This document shows, in pieces, positions 1 to 12,700 of a stretch of DNA of 64,000 nucleotides; positions within the stretch are counted from its first letter, which is position 1; the number at the start of each line of letters is the position of its first letter. The notes beneath the pieces are model-generated. The model did not search any database. It was not told the DNA's origin and saw only the letters and a program-made list of their open reading frames with translations. The position numbers and the translations under genes were made by a program. Origin of the DNA: Zea mays (lineage: Eukaryota > Streptophyta > Magnoliopsida > Poales > Poaceae); the NCBI RefSeq assembly GCF_902167145.1, contig NC_050105.1, positions 140,725,988 to 140,789,987 on the forward strand, in the 5' to 3' direction.

Positions 1-106
1 AAAGTATGAAGTTAAGAGTTTTGCTTCATCGCCAAAATAACATCAGTTCTATTGTAGTATACGTTGAAAACAGAGCCAGTTCTTTATCAGACGATGATGA
101 CCATAC

Positions 107-1568
107 CTTGACCTCAGCATACAGCTTCCTCTCCCAGAAATAGAGCTTGTCAAGTGCCGAGGATAGGCTCCGCGTGTCCACCATCTTCCCTACCACTCCG
201 ACGTCCAACACGTCCATGTCTTTGCACCCCAAATGAGCCACGGAGATAGCCGACATCATCTTTGAGGAACCTGATCAAAGAATTAAGCACCCAGTGGCAT
301 AATGAGTTACTGACAATCCAAGTTAAATTGGACACGAAGTAAACAAGATGTACTAGCTGACATTGGTAGACTGAGCTGCGGCCTTGGTAGCTTGGCCTTC
401 CGACTTCGAGCATCGGCGCGAGCTGCCTAGCCGCCTCGGCCGTGCGGACAAGCTGTGCCTTGATTTCGCCAGCTACACTCGCATTGTCGACGACCCTCCG
501 CGCGGGAGGTGGTGGCGCGTGCACCGACACATTACCATGTGCTGTTGGCCTTCGCCGAAACTCGCCGATGACGTCCTTATGGGCGATAGCATTCTCCGGC
601 TGGTCGAGCTCGGCGGTGCTACTGGCACCGCCGAGCGAGTTGCGCCGGCTACGGGCACCGCCATTCCCAGGTGCTGAGTACTGCCCGGCCACCTCTTTCA
701 CGACCACGCCCACGCTGTCTTCCTCGCCGTCGTCTTCTAGGTCCGGAATACCCTCCTCCTCGCGCACCTCCCGCGAACTCCGGCTCGGCATGAACGGCGC
801 CGCGGGCGCAGCAGGTGCCGTGGCGGAGTCGTAGTAGTAGCTGTCGTGTTCGTACGAGTCGTAGTTCTCGAACACGTTCAGGAAGTCCCACGAGCTCGCC
901 TTCGGAGGCGAAGGCGGAGCAGACCGCTGCGGCGCAACCGGAGGCGGGGCCTGGGCCCGCTGGGCGCTGTAGGCGTAGTGCTGCGGGTAGCCGCCCGCCG
1001 CGTCGAACGAGCCAAAGTGCACGCGCTCCGACGTCCCCGGCGCGCGCTGCGTGACGGCGACTGACGCGGGGGGCGGGCGGCTGCGAGCGTAGTAGAACTG
1101 CAGCGAGCTCGCCGGCGCCGGATACGCGTACGCGGGCTGCGTCGCGTAGTCGTACCCGTACGCGGCGTAATGCGGGTGCGGCAGCTGCTCGGGTACGCGG
1201 CGGCGGCGGCGCGGAGGCGAGTCGGCCGTCGGCGCCGGCTCGGATCCCGGCGACGCGCCGAACTGGGGTTGCGAGGAATGGCCGTGGGCAGGCAGCGCCG
1301 AGGACGGGTCGAAGGAGCGCGGCAGCAACCGGTTCGCGGGCGCGCCACCGCCCTTGCGCGCGGAGGGCAGTACGAGCCCCCGCGGCTGAGCCTGCAGACG
1401 GAGGAGGCGGTGCAGCGGCGCGGCGACCGAGTCGATGGAGTCCGCGAGGGCCGCGTGCGCGTCGGCGAGCGCGTAGCGGTGGCGGACGGCCGCGGCGAGC
1501 AGCTCGGCGCGGGCGCGGCAGAGCGCGACGGCCTCCTGGTCGTCAAGCTTGGACCCCTTGCACCCCAT
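107..1568 (-). CDS. DUF630/DUF632 (bZIP-like) protein, 5' part, 2 exons in window
   Basis: Exon 1 is 1568-362 and exon 2 is 270-107; the gene continues past the left edge. The phases agree: exon 1 leaves one base and exon 2 supplies two, with GT at 361-360, AG at 272-271 and a further donor GT at 106-105. The protein starts MGCKGSKLDD, the N-myristoylation-type start of DUF630 proteins, followed by the DUF630 helix (about residues 1-60). A long low-complexity Pro/Ala/Tyr region follows, with the WDFLNVFENYD motif typical of the family near residue 230. DUF632 begins near residue 370 (GEIKAQL, MLEVGRPSYQ) and continues in exon 2 (ISVAHLGCKD, LYFWERKLYAEVK). Family members are plant-specific, membrane-associated, of poorly known function, sometimes linked to leaf rolling or nitrate signalling. 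Exon 1 is very GC-rich, usual for grass first exons. Confidence 0.88.
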
Positions 1569-2999
1569 CGCGTGGCGTGCCTGCGCTACGCTGCGGGCGC
1601 GCGAACGAACGGGTACAAGTACGACGCGGGCTCTTCAGAGGTCTCTGGAGACTGGAGTGGAGTGATGGAGCAGGCGGGCAGTGTATACCCATACCCCCCT
1701 CTCCTTCCTACTCGTACCTGCCCGCCATTATGGCGATCGGTGGCATTTGGTCTGGTCGTCCGGCGCGGCGATGGCCAATGCGGGTGGCTGGGTGATGGCG
1801 CAATGATGGGGTTACGCGCGCGGGCGGACCGACGGACGGAGAGGTAAAAACGTGGAAGCCGGAAGCGGAAGGTGGAGAAGCGCCTCTTGGGAGGGCGGGA
1901 CGGCGGCGGCGGGGGGATCGGGGGAGGTCCGAGTCTTCTATTGTTCGCGGCTTCGCGCTTTTCCTTTTTTTTCCCCCAGGATTTGCATGTGGTAGCGCAC
2001 AGTTTTTTATGTTGCCTGCTCGAGGCAAGGAGTACGGGCTCGTTGGAGTGGGCGCGGGAGGCATCGTCCGTGCACCGTGGACCGTGATGCGGACTGCGGA
2101 GCGGAGGAGCCGCGGCAGGAAAAGTCCCAGAAGAACCAGGACTGGAGGAATGTGTGACGCGCCCATCGCCTTTGGACCGCGGACGAACAGACAGACAGAC
2201 AGACAGACAGACAGGCCATCCTCACCCCCACCACCTCCACCTCGCCAGGGTCCAGCGACCTGACCTCGGTGGCTCGACCGCGGAGGAGTAGGCGACGCCG
2301 ACGGGTAATGGTTTCGTTGTGCTCGCCGGGTCGGAGCGCGGCGCGGTGGACGTGGATCGGGCCCGGCTGCTGCGCGGCGCATTGACGCTCTGTCCCGCTC
2401 GGCCGGCCTGGAACACCCAGGTGGTAGGGCGGCCGGCGCTTGCCGGCTGGTCGGGGCGCACGCTGCGCAAGCGCAACCCCGCCGCTAGCTGTGGCCAATG
2501 GCCATGCTGCTGTGCATTGATTCTGCTGCTTGCCCCCCGCCAGTCTGCTGCTCCGTGCAACCGTGCTCTCGAGAAACAGTGAAACATTTTTCCTGCCAGT
2601 AACTCATCGCACGTACTACTAGTACTATTACAGTACTGGAAAAGAAAAACGAATCGACGCATCGTGTTTTACCGTCCCAGAACGGCATTGAATTTGGATC
2701 GGGAAGTCAGGGCGCGCGGGTCGGGTCGTGTCGCCGGAGTGCCAGTCTCCCGCAGTAAAACCGCTCCGACATGTTGCGTCAACCATTTGCTGCTTCTACT
2801 GGGATAGCACGTACTAGTGGTGGTAGACTGGTAGTATTGGTAGTAATACATCTGCTGAGACCAAGTACGCGACTGGCACGGCTGGATCAGTGGGAGTGTA
2901 CCATCATATGCTTTCGTCAAATGTATGCTGTGCTCTATTACAGGACTGAATAAATTTTAGACTATCAGTACTCGTATAATTCTAAATTTCTACTCTAAA
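1569..2999. other. 5' flank of the DUF630/632 gene, no gene seen
   Basis: GC-rich to about 2550, then AT-rich. It should hold the 5' leader and promoter of the minus-strand gene starting at 1568. Long open frames on both strands here are GC-driven and match no family I recognise. I could not fix a TATA box or a start site. Confidence 0.5.
2187..2214. repeat. (ACAG)n microsatellite
   Basis: Seven tandem copies of a 4-base ACAG unit, about 620 bp upstream of the DUF630/632 start codon, so probably in its promoter or leader. Likely length-polymorphic. Confidence 0.9.
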
Positions 3000-5325
3000 A
3001 AATAGTTTGTCTTTATCAGTAAAATTCTTTACCATATACCATAATCCCCAACAATCATATTTACTTTATATCTCAACTTTATACCAACTACTATATATTA
3101 CATTATTTTTTTCAATTCTTTTTCTACACACGCTGTTGTTGTAAGGTTACGGATGCAGTGAATATAATTGCTTTCGTACTACCCTAGATGTATCGTCCCT
3201 TCGCTACTACGCTAAAATGGAGTAGCCCACTCACTGAGTCAAATTTGAGCTTGAGATAGGGAGTATGTTGTAGATAGTCTTACAACCACCTAGCTCCTCC
3301 TCTTACCTATTGGTTTTGGTGGGAGTCCTATCTTGTTGGTCTTGATCCAACTCTATGCCTATCCTTTGTGTAGAGTGAATATCTTAACTCTAAGAGAGAT
3401 GTCCTAGATCGAACCGCTAAATTGAGCTTCTAGATTGGACCTCTGAACCCTCTCAAAATGTTACTCTGTTCCTCCTTTTATATAAAAGGGAGAAGGATGG
3501 TTACAACTATTCGACCTTAAATCCCATCAAATAAGACCTAACTATCCCATTCTTAAATCCTTAAATCCTCATTGTGTAGTCCTACGTAGGGCTATGTCTT
3601 TGGTCATGGCATAGTATCAGAGTTGTCCTCCTTTAGTGAGTTATCATACCTTTTTATAGGGGCAAGTATGTTATATTGCATCCATAGGCATTGGGGCCTA
3701 TGTCATTTGGTATGATGTAGTTATCGGTGTAGCCTTCTATAGTTGATGATATTTTATGGTACATTTGGCATCATCGTGTGTGGCTACATAGTCGATGCAC
3801 ATACATAATAGTGGTCTCGAGTACCCTACAGCCTAAGTCGTGGCAACAACACGTCTCTCAAGCTTAACATCACACATTTCACATTTAATATGTTGTACCC
3901 AAAATTTATCTGATAAACTATAGACTTGTTAATAGGCCTTTAGATATGGGCCCCGGCCCCTACCCTAAGGACGTAACTCCCTCAGTGGGCCTAGACACAT
4001 ATTCATGTCTTATTGATAGGATTACATTTAGTCACAACAAGCCTCATCTTTTCTATAGGAGGCTTTGGGTCTTAAAGGGTTCAAGACCTAGGTATCGGAC
4101 CAATAGAGGGCCCCAAATGACTAAGCATTGTTGATTGTCCTAGGGCCCCTGACCACCTAAATCCTTTATTAGTGTCCCAGGTCACGAGTGGCCCTAGAGA
4201 CTTAGATTCTTCACGAGTGCCCTAGGGCACAACATGTCCTAGAGGCCTAGATTGTGTGCGCCTCGGGGAACAAGGGGCCTTATGGACTTAGATTGTTTTA
4301 GCTAGGGCATCCTAGGGCCCCAGGGGCGAGCCCGGCATCATAAGTGCGAAAATTCCTTGTTCCTTAGAGCACCCTAGGTGCAAAGAGGCCTTGGATCCCA
4401 TATTGGCCCTTAGCAAGATGGTGGTGTATATATTATTTTGGAGTGCCTCGATTTCAAGTTGTCTGGAGGGCCAGGCCCTTGCACTAGTAAGGGTTAGGGG
4501 AGGTCCTAGGGCTCTATAAGCAGTGGTCCTAGTAACTAGGCCACGTAATAGCTTCATGTATCACGGTCCTTAAATGTGTCTTGGCAACAACTAGGGGTGT
4601 GGCCTTTCTCTGACTCTATCAAAGGCCAATAAGTCCATTGCCAAACCAGTCCATTAATTGGACCCATCTTTCTTGCTATGTGCCTAATGAAATAGATTCC
4701 ACGTATGCATGACTGAAAAATTACACATCTCATCAGGCATCATGACAACTAGGTCCCTAAGGTGACCAAGCACAATTGAAGGATTCATACCATGATTTAG
4801 TTGTTCTTGGGATCTGTCTCTAGACCTCTGTCGGGGTTAGTTGTCGGTCATTTTTGTTTTTAGCTCGAAGCACTGTTATCAGTGGCGTTTTATGTCTACA
4901 CCATTCCTGTTATGATATGACATATATTGGACCTAGAGCCCAATAATTATGCAAAAGGAAGTGAATTGCCAGTAATATTTAGTGGGGAGTCTCATATGGT
5001 AATCACACATGGTTTTCGAGCGAGGGCTCAGGTCCGGAGTGTGCATGATGGATATGTCCTCTTCAAAACCTTGGGTGTGATGACCATTGTGGTTTGGCAG
5101 TTTTCATTTATAGGTCTATCATGACGTATGATTTTCCTTTTTATGCGGCCATGTGGTGCTTTGGGTTTCGATGAACAGATAGAGAAAGAAGGGCTTTAAA
5201 TAGTCTTCTTCTTCCTTGGTCGGCTTTCTATTCTCGGCATCCCTTATTTATGATTGTTATTTCAAGTCCTCGCTGATGGTAACGGTCGATGCATCTTCTG
5301 TGCTTGACCAACTCCTTCAACCAAG
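3000..5325. other. Gene-free stretch, unrecognised
   Basis: About 2.3 kb of moderately AT-rich DNA without a convincing reading frame. Between 3940 and 4560 the strings CCTAGG and GCCCTAGGG recur irregularly, as in a decayed repeat, but I found no LTR ends, target duplication or coding motif. Right of the Gypsy insertion the same sequence resumes at 14675. Confidence 0.5.
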
Positions 5326-5330
5326 AGTGC

Positions 5331-6044
5331 TGTTGACGCCTTTTGAGGGCGCCAATTACTCAAGAAGAACCGTGGCGGTGCCCTCTGCACAGGGGCGGAC
5401 GGTCCGCGCGTGGGGCCGGACGGTCCGCGGCCTGGTGCGAGGCGCGGTGGTACTCTCTGCGCAGGGGCGGACTGTCCGCGGCCTGGGGCCGGACGGTCCG
5501 CGACCTGGTGCGCGGCTAGGGCTTCTCTGCCTGACGGTCGGACGGTCCGCGCCCTAGGGCCGGACGGTCCGCGCGTGCGCAGAGGCGGCGGAAGATCGCC
5601 GACGGCGCCTGGATCTCGCTCCCGGGAGGGACCCCGTCGGGGAGGAGAGATCCTAGGTGGTGTCTAGGCTCGGGCAGGCCGACCTAGACTCCTCTAATCG
5701 ACGTAGAGTCGAGGAGAGGCGAAGAATTGGAGATCGAGAGGCTAAACCTAAACTAGACTAGAACTACTCCTAGGATAAAATGCGAAATAGAAGTGTTTGA
5801 TTCGATTGTTGATGATTACAAATCGGCCGTAGACCTCTTTTTATAGAGGAGGGGGGCTGGACCCTTTACACGACCGGATTCCGAGCCAAATCCGCGAATA
5901 TAGCTAACAAACATAGCACAAAACTCGGAACCCTAACCAATTCTGCGCAGGCGCGGACCGTCCGGCCTACAGGCGTGGACTGTCCGGACCGCGGACCGTC
6001 CGGCCTCAGGGCCGGACCGTCCGCGCTCAATTTGGTGCTCAACA
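5331..6044 (-). repeat. 3' LTR of the Gypsy element
   Basis: 714 bp, 3' LTR in the element's sense. It carries ten copies of a palindrome around GGACNGTCC (from 5395 to 6022) and, on minus, a TATA box (CTATAAAAAG) near 5838-5847. Confidence 0.95.
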
Positions 6045-6060
6045 TATGCCCCCCTGCCTT
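6045..6060 (-). other. Polypurine tract of the Gypsy element
   Basis: On minus this reads AAGGCAGGGGGGCATA and directly abuts the 3' LTR start TGTTGAG, the place where plus-strand synthesis is primed. Confidence 0.8.
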
Positions 6061-6116
6061 TTGGTGGAGCTGAGCAAACCAAAAGCAACTAACTCGATGT
6101 GATCACATCGGTTCTC

Positions 6117-9100
6117 TTATGCATCTTGCCACATACTAGGATGGTACTGCTTAAGGAAACGCCCATTCAAGGCTTTGGGTAAATCTTTGCCTTGTAATGT
6201 TTGTAACAAATAGGTGTTGCCAGACATCACCTGTTTTACTTTATAAGGACCTTCCCAGCTTGGTGACCATTTCCCGAACTTCCGGTCTTTATTCCTTAGA
6301 GGCAGAACAGTCTTCCACACCAGGTCCCCTACCTGAAATGATTTTGCTTTGACCTTCTTGTTGTATGCCCTGGCTACCATGATCTTGTCCTTTTCTATTG
6401 CTCCCAAAGCTATCATCCTCTTGTCGGTCACCTCATCAATATTATCCATCATTGAATTATAATAATCAGTAGCAGTTAGATCATTTTGTCTGGCAAACCT
6501 GACAGCATTCAAACTTATTTCCACAGGCAACACTGCTTCCTGCCCATAGACAAGCTCAAAAGGAGATACTTTAGTAGCCCTATGTTTAGATATCCTATGA
6601 GCCCATAAAGCTTCAGACAAAATCTTATGCCAATGTTTAGGATTATCAGATATCTTCTTTTTTATCAAATTAATCAATGTCCTATTGCTAGACTCGGCCT
6701 GACCATTGGCCTGAGCATAATATGGAGATGAATTAAGCAGCTTAATTCTGTATAATTCAGCAAATTCACGTACCTCCTTTGACATAAAAGAAGTCCCTTG
6801 ATCTGTAGTCAAGGTCTGGGGAATGCCGAATCTATGAATAATATGCTCAGTTATGAACTCAATTACCTCCTTGTGTGTCATGTTCTTCAGAGCAACGGCT
6901 TCAGTCCATTTGGTAAAGTAGTCAGTGGCAACTAACACGAACCGATGCCCCTTTGATGATGAAGGATGAATTTCTCCAATAAAGTCTAATCCCCATCCTC
7001 TGAACGGCCAAGGTTTGATGATAGGATGTAATTCGGCTGCAGGGACCAACTGTAGGTCGCCGAATTTTTGACATACTTGGCAACCCTTGTAGTACTTGAA
7101 ACAATCAGCTATCATACTAGGCCAATAAAAACCAGACCTTCGCAATAACCACTTCATCTTTGGGGCTGATTGATGAGTACCACAAATTCCTTCATGTACT
7201 TCGGCCATGGCTAATATAGCATCATCTGGGCCCAAGCATTTAAGTAGGATGTCATTGACTGTTCGGCGGTAAAGTTCATCACTCATCAAGACATACTTGA
7301 AAGCTGTTCGCCGAATGTTCTTATCTGTCCTAATATTGGGATTTCGTAAATAATTAAGTATAGGTGTCCTCCAATCACTTACATCGGCTTCATTGTCAGC
7401 CGAATTGATTAGAAGAACATTTCTGGTCACCCCGGACGGTCCGGCGTCATAACGCGGACGGTCCGCGACCTGGGAATTTGGCTTTGCACTGGTTATCAGA
7501 TTTTCAGTTTTGTGAAACTTCCCTCTCTTTATCCGATAACCTGATGCATCTTGTGCCAAATCGTTAGCCCTATGATTCTCAATTCTAGAGATATGTCGAA
7601 TACTGAATTCGTCAAAAGAATGGATTATGCTCCAACATTTCTCAAGATAACTATTTAGAGTACCATCAAGACATTGATATTCTTCTAACACTTGTTGGAC
7701 AACCAGCTGAGAATCACCAAATACCATCACATGTTTTACTCCCATACCATCTAAAAGTTCTAAACCGAATAGGAGGGCCTCATATTCAGCTTGATTATTA
7801 GTGCAATAAGTTTCCAATCGGCTAGAGAAGTCAAAGGAGACATTACTTGGTGACACAAGCACAATGCCAATCCCTTGCCCTTCATTGCAAACCGATCCAT
7901 CAAAATATAAAGTCCAAGGAGTAATAGTGAGGTATGACATGTCTAGCTCATAAACATCATTAACCCGATGCTCTACAATAAAATCCGCTACGACTTGGCC
8001 TTTCATAGATTTCAGTGGTTCGTAGGCCAAGTCATATTCTATTAGTGCATAAGCCCACTTACCAATTCTACCACTCATAATTGGGTTGTGCAACATGTAT
8101 TTGATCACATCGGCTTGACCAGAAACAGTGCAATGACTAGACAGTAAATAACATCTACATTTGGTGCAGGCATAAAACAAGCATAAGCATAACTTTTCAA
8201 TAAAAGTGTACCTTGTTTCAGCATCCACCAACCTTCGGCTTAGATATGTCACCACATGCTCCTTCCCCTCAGTTTCTTGTATCAGAACAGCCCCAATGAC
8301 CTTATCCTCAGCTGCAATGTATAATCGAAATGGCACTCCTGCTCGTGGTGCTTTTAATACGGGAGCCGAAGATAAGTATTTTTTGATGAGATCAAATGCT
8401 TCTTGCTGTTCTGTCCCCCAAGCGAATTCGGCATCATTCTTAAGCCGAAGAATAGGGGTAAACGCATCAATCTTCCCGGCTAGGTTAGAAATAAACCTTC
8501 GTAAATAATTCACCTTACCGAGGAACCTTTGTACCTCGACCTTACAGGTCGGAGGCCCCACATTCCGAATAGACTTGATTCGGTCAGGGTCTATCTCTAT
8601 ACCATGTTCATGTATGACAAATCCTAAAAACTTACCAGCCGACACCCCAAAAGCACATTTACGTGGGTTCATTTTCAAACCATACTGACGCATTTTATCA
8701 AAGGCCTTGCGCAAATCAGCTATATGAGAACTAAACTCAGCTGATTTGACTACAATATCATCAATGTAAACTTCCAAAGTGTTTCCTAACAATTCATGGA
8801 AGATCAAATTCATAGCCCTCTGATAAGTAGCACCAGCATTTTTCAGACCAAATGTCATGACAACCCACTCAAATAAACCAATGAAGCCTGGACATATAAA
8901 GGCCGTTTTAGACGCATCTTCTTCGGCCATGAAAATCTGATTATATCCGGCATTACCATCAAGGAAGCTAATAATTCTATTTCCTGATGCATTATTGATT
9001 AATGTGTCGGCTATGGGCATGGGATATTCGTCTTTAGGAGTTGCTCTATTTAAATTGCGAAAATCAATGCATACTCTAAGTTTACCTGTCTCCTTCTTCT

Positions 9101-9698
9101 CCACCGGCACAATATTGGAGACCCACTCTGCGTATCTGCAAGGTCTGATAAAATCAGCTTCTAGCAGCCGGTGGATTTCGTCCTTGATGCGTGGGAGAAG
9201 ATCCGGACGAAATGTTCTAGCTCTTTGCTTGAAAGGTCTGAAACCAGATTTAATAGGCAGCCGATGCTCTACGATCTCTCGGCTTAATCCAGGCATCTCA
9301 GTATAATTCCAAGCAAAGCAATCTGAATATTCCTTCAATAGACCGATCATCTCATTTCTAGAATCGGTCTCCAGGGTCTTGTTTACAAAAGTCGGCCTTG
9401 GAGTTTTACCATCTCCTATGTCAATCTCCTCCAAAGGATCGGCCGATGTAAACCCCTGTCCTAGTTTATCAAGATCTCTGAATTCCTCTATCATGTCTCC
9501 CACAGAGGAATCAGATGATCTTTGTGTGATGGCGGACTTTCCGGTCTCGGGGACCGGATCATCCATAATACTGTCTTTTCGCTGTGGTATATGTTCGGTT
9601 TTAAAGTCCGAACTCTTTTGTGAAAAACCAGACCATCCGGCCTTGGCGGCCGAACTGTTCGTGACCAAAGACTCATGAACTTTGTGTGTATTCATCAT
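6117..9698 (-). CDS. pol: Gypsy pol: RT, RNase H, archaeal-type RNase H, integrase
   Basis: Open frame of 1193 residues. RT has the catalytic YIDDIVV near residue 311. The first RNase H follows (YIAAEDKVIGAVL near 445-455). A second RNase H begins near residue 596 (LYFDGSVCNEGQGIG) with its own conserved acidic positions. The integrase has its HHCC zinc module near 830-870 (HEGICGTH, then CQVCQKF) and core catalytic region near 900-1000 (VATDYFTKW, TTDQGTSF). The first ATG is in the same frame as gag-protease but lies behind two stop codons. At 7430-7470 the element's GGACNGTCC palindrome occurs twice inside the frame, in the spacer between the second RNase H and integrase. The protein is made in the cytoplasm or particle and its integrase acts in the nucleus. 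Confidence 0.95.
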   Translation of the reverse strand: MMNTHKVHESLVTNSSAAKAGWSGFSQKSSDFKTEHIPQRKDSIMDDPVPETGKSAITQRSSDSSVGDMIEEFRDLDKLGQGFTSADPLEEIDIGDGKTPRPTFVNKTLETDSRNEMIGLLKEYSDCFAWNYTEMPGLSREIVEHRLPIKSGFRPFKQRARTFRPDLLPRIKDEIHRLLEADFIRPCRYAEWVSNIVPVEKKETGKLRVCIDFRNLNRATPKDEYPMPIADTLINNASGNRIISFLDGNAGYNQIFMAEEDASKTAFICPGFIGLFEWVVMTFGLKNAGATYQRAMNLIFHELLGNTLEVYIDDIVVKSAEFSSHIADLRKAFDKMRQYGLKMNPRKCAFGVSAGKFLGFVIHEHGIEIDPDRIKSIRNVGPPTCKVEVQRFLGKVNYLRRFISNLAGKIDAFTPILRLKNDAEFAWGTEQQEAFDLIKKYLSSAPVLKAPRAGVPFRLYIAAEDKVIGAVLIQETEGKEHVVTYLSRRLVDAETRYTFIEKLCLCLFYACTKCRCYLLSSHCTVSGQADVIKYMLHNPIMSGRIGKWAYALIEYDLAYEPLKSMKGQVVADFIVEHRVNDVYELDMSYLTITPWTLYFDGSVCNEGQGIGIVLVSPSNVSFDFSSRLETYCTNNQAEYEALLFGLELLDGMGVKHVMVFGDSQLVVQQVLEEYQCLDGTLNSYLEKCWSIIHSFDEFSIRHISRIENHRANDLAQDASGYRIKRGKFHKTENLITSAKPNSQVADRPRYDAGPSGVTRNVLLINSADNEADVSDWRTPILNYLRNPNIRTDKNIRRTAFKYVLMSDELYRRTVNDILLKCLGPDDAILAMAEVHEGICGTHQSAPKMKWLLRRSGFYWPSMIADCFKYYKGCQVCQKFGDLQLVPAAELHPIIKPWPFRGWGLDFIGEIHPSSSKGHRFVLVATDYFTKWTEAVALKNMTHKEVIEFITEHIIHRFGIPQTLTTDQGTSFMSKEVREFAELYRIKLLNSSPYYAQANGQAESSNRTLINLIKKKISDNPKHWHKILSEALWAHRISKHRATKVSPFELVYGQEAVLPVEISLNAVRFARQNDLTATDYYNSMMDNIDEVTDKRMIALGAIEKDKIMVARAYNKKVKAKSFQVGDLVWKTVLPLRNKDRKFGKWSPSWEGPYKVKQVMSGNTYLLQTLQGKDLPKALNGRFLKQYHPSMWQDA

Positions 9699-9704
9699 TT
9701 AACT

Positions 9705-12700
9705 TTATTTAGGATTTAGCCGATTCTCCATCGGCTCTAGCATTACAGGAATGAAACCTTTCTTATCTATACTTATGAATTGATAATCAGAAAAGTCTAC
9801 TCCTGTGAGACATGTAGCAGTCTCATAAGTCCAGAGTACAGGGGCATCGGCCACAGCGATGCAGGCCGATACATCAGCATGTACTTGTTCTATGTCATCG
9901 CCTACCCATTGTATTAGCATCTGATGTAATGTAGAAGGTATACATTGATTGGCGTGAATCCAATCCCTGCCTAGAATTAAACTGTAATTTCCTTCTACAT
10001 CGGCGACGAAGAATGCAGCAGCAAGGGTCTTAGTCCCGATGGTTAATTCAACGGACGTGACTCCCCTGGCTTTGATCGAACTATCAGTTCCAACACCGCT
10101 GAGGGTCATGTTGGTCTTGACAAGTTCGTCATCTTGTTTACCTAATTTTCTGTATAATGAATAAGGCATTAGATTCACAGCCGCCCCTCCATCTACCAAC
10201 ATCTTAGCAATCGGTATCCCATCAATGTGACCGCGCACGAAGAGCGGCTTTAAATGATTTACCGATTCCTTTGGTTTAGTAAAGGCGGCTTCTTTAGGAC
10301 CAAAATCAAACTGGGCAACAACAGGTTCATTGTCGCCGATAATAGTACAATCAGCGGAAAATGTAATAATATTTACATCCATACCTGGGCGTTCTGGAGA
10401 AGCCTCGTAGTCGACCAGGTCTTCTCCCAGCAGATCGTCCTCCTCCATTGATGTTGTCGTGTCGTTGGAGGTCTCCTGGTGAACGGCGGACGGTCCGCGT
10501 GCGGGGGCCGGACGGTCCGCGCCTGGTGCAGGTTGTCCAGAAGCTTCCTGGTGAACGGCGGACGGTCCGTGCGCGGAGGCCGGACGGTCCGCGCCTGATG
10601 CAGGTTGACTTTCTATTTCTGTGGCCGTTTCTTTGTTCTCAACGGCCTTCGGTCTCCATTTCTTTTGCGGTGGTGGGTATAGTGGATGTGTGTCATTAAA
10701 TGTCTTCTCCGCCTCCTTCTCCTGGCTCTCCTTTGCTCTTAAGCGCTGCAATTTTCTCTTTTGGGATCGTGTCAATCCCGCTGGGCACCATCGAGGCATG
10801 GAGTATTTTGGATCGGCTGTTTTGATGGTAGCCGTATCCTTTTCGGTTGTGTTGGCCGATTCGCCGAAAATCATCGGCCCTTTATTGTCTCCCTGTATGA
10901 CAACATCTGCAGTGCCTATTTTGATGATGTCTTTTTTCGTTGTTCTTTGAGTTGCTACAGGCATATGCCCCCCTGCCGGATTGGTCGGCTTAGGAGGCCG
11001 AGTAGTCCGGCAATCTTGTTGGGCCTGTGCCTGGTGACCAGATTCAGCAGCGCTCAATCGGTCTCGCACTGGCGGCGCCAACCTATCAAAAACGGATGTT
11101 TGGGGTGCCCCCCAGGCGGGGTACTGTGGCATCCCAAATGGATATGGTGGCATACCCCACATTTGATTTGGAACATATGGTGGAGGTAAGTATGTGTATG
11201 GATATGGCATGGATGGATAAGGTGGTGGATATGGAGGTGGAGGTGTCCATGCAGGTACGTTAGGTCTCACTTGTATAATAGGACCTTTCATTTCTTCCGA
11301 TTGGTGAGGTGGTCCAATCGGTCTGACCTGACGTCGCTCATGAATGGGTGAGTGGGGTCGCTTCAGTGGCCGGTCACTGGGGCCGGCCTTCTTTTTCACA
11401 TATTTAGATAACAACTGATCGAAAGTCGGGCCAGGCTTGATCAGCCGACCAGCTGCTTTAAATGTATTTGTTTTCCACGTACCTATTTCTGGTCGTCGTG
11501 GCTTGAAGGTACGTGGCCGCTGCGAGTCTTGAGCATGGTCGGACCGTCCGCTGGAGTCCGCCGGACCGTCCGGGGAGGCGTCGGACCGTCCGCGTCTGGA
11601 TGGCGGACAGTCCGCGATGCGCAGAATGGGTTCTTGCGCCTGTGTCTCTGTCTGTGTTTGCCCCCCAGTGTCAGAGGCTGTGATGGTCACCTTCAAGGTC
11701 TCCCCTCCATCAGGAGTCTTCTCGGCCACCACTTTCCTGCAAGAAGTTTTATGATTCCCACCGGCCTCTCTTGCATTGTCGATGACTATCTTTTTGCCTT
11801 TGCCTTCATCGGCTGTGTTCGGCCGAGTCAGGACTTTCTTGCCCTCAAAGTCGATCATGTTCATTGGAAAGGGCTCCGTGTCCACCTGCATTTCCTGAAA
11901 TTTCAATCGTCCTTCGTTAATGGCCGATTGAATCTGTCGACGGAATACATTACAATCATTAGTGGCATGAGAAAATGAGTTATGCCACTTGCAATATGCA
12001 CGACGTTTTAGCTCGTCGGCGGACGGAACAGTGTGATTTATTTTAATGTTGCCATTTTTGAGTAATTCATCAAATATTCTATCACACTTACCAACATTAA
12101 ATGTAAACTTAACCTCCTCTTGCCGTTTCTTTTGAACCGGCTGTAAGGAGGCACAAGCCGAAGATTTGGCCTGTTTTGGCCAAACCATTTCAGCAGCATA
12201 GACTTCTGCTGATTCGTCTTCTGAGCTACTTTGGTCGCATTCTACTACATGCACGTTGTGACGAATTGTTTTAGCAGTTTCTTTGCTTCGGCTTTCGCAA
12301 GCCAAAGCTCTCTGGTGTAATTGTGCTAGTGTAAAAAATTGGATGCCTTCTAATCTTTCTTTTAAATAATATCGCAGACCATTAAAGGCTAATCCTACTA
12401 GCTGTTTTTCTGCTAAATGAATTTGAAAGCATCGGTTTCTTGTATCGCGGAATCTCCGGATGCAATCATTAACCGATTCGTCCTTTGTCTGTCGTAATGA
12501 CACTAAATCTACCAAATCTAACTCATAGTCACCAGAGAAAAAATGATCATGAAACTTTTGTTCTAGATCCCCCCATGATGAAATGGAATTAGGAGGTAAA
12601 GTGGCATACCATGCAAACGCAGTTCCTGTTAGAGATAATGAAAATAAGCGTACGCGAAATGCCTCTGTGTCGGCCAATTCTCCCAATTGTGCTAAGAACT

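Noticed and set aside
442..1847. Long plus-strand frames opposite the DUF630/632 exon
   Set aside because: Antisense shadows of a GC-rich exon; the minus strand has the family motifs and splice sites.
5410..5667. Open frames in both Gypsy LTRs (85 and 113 residues)
   Set aside because: They are translations of the GC-rich palindrome array, identical in both LTRs, with no domain; not genes.
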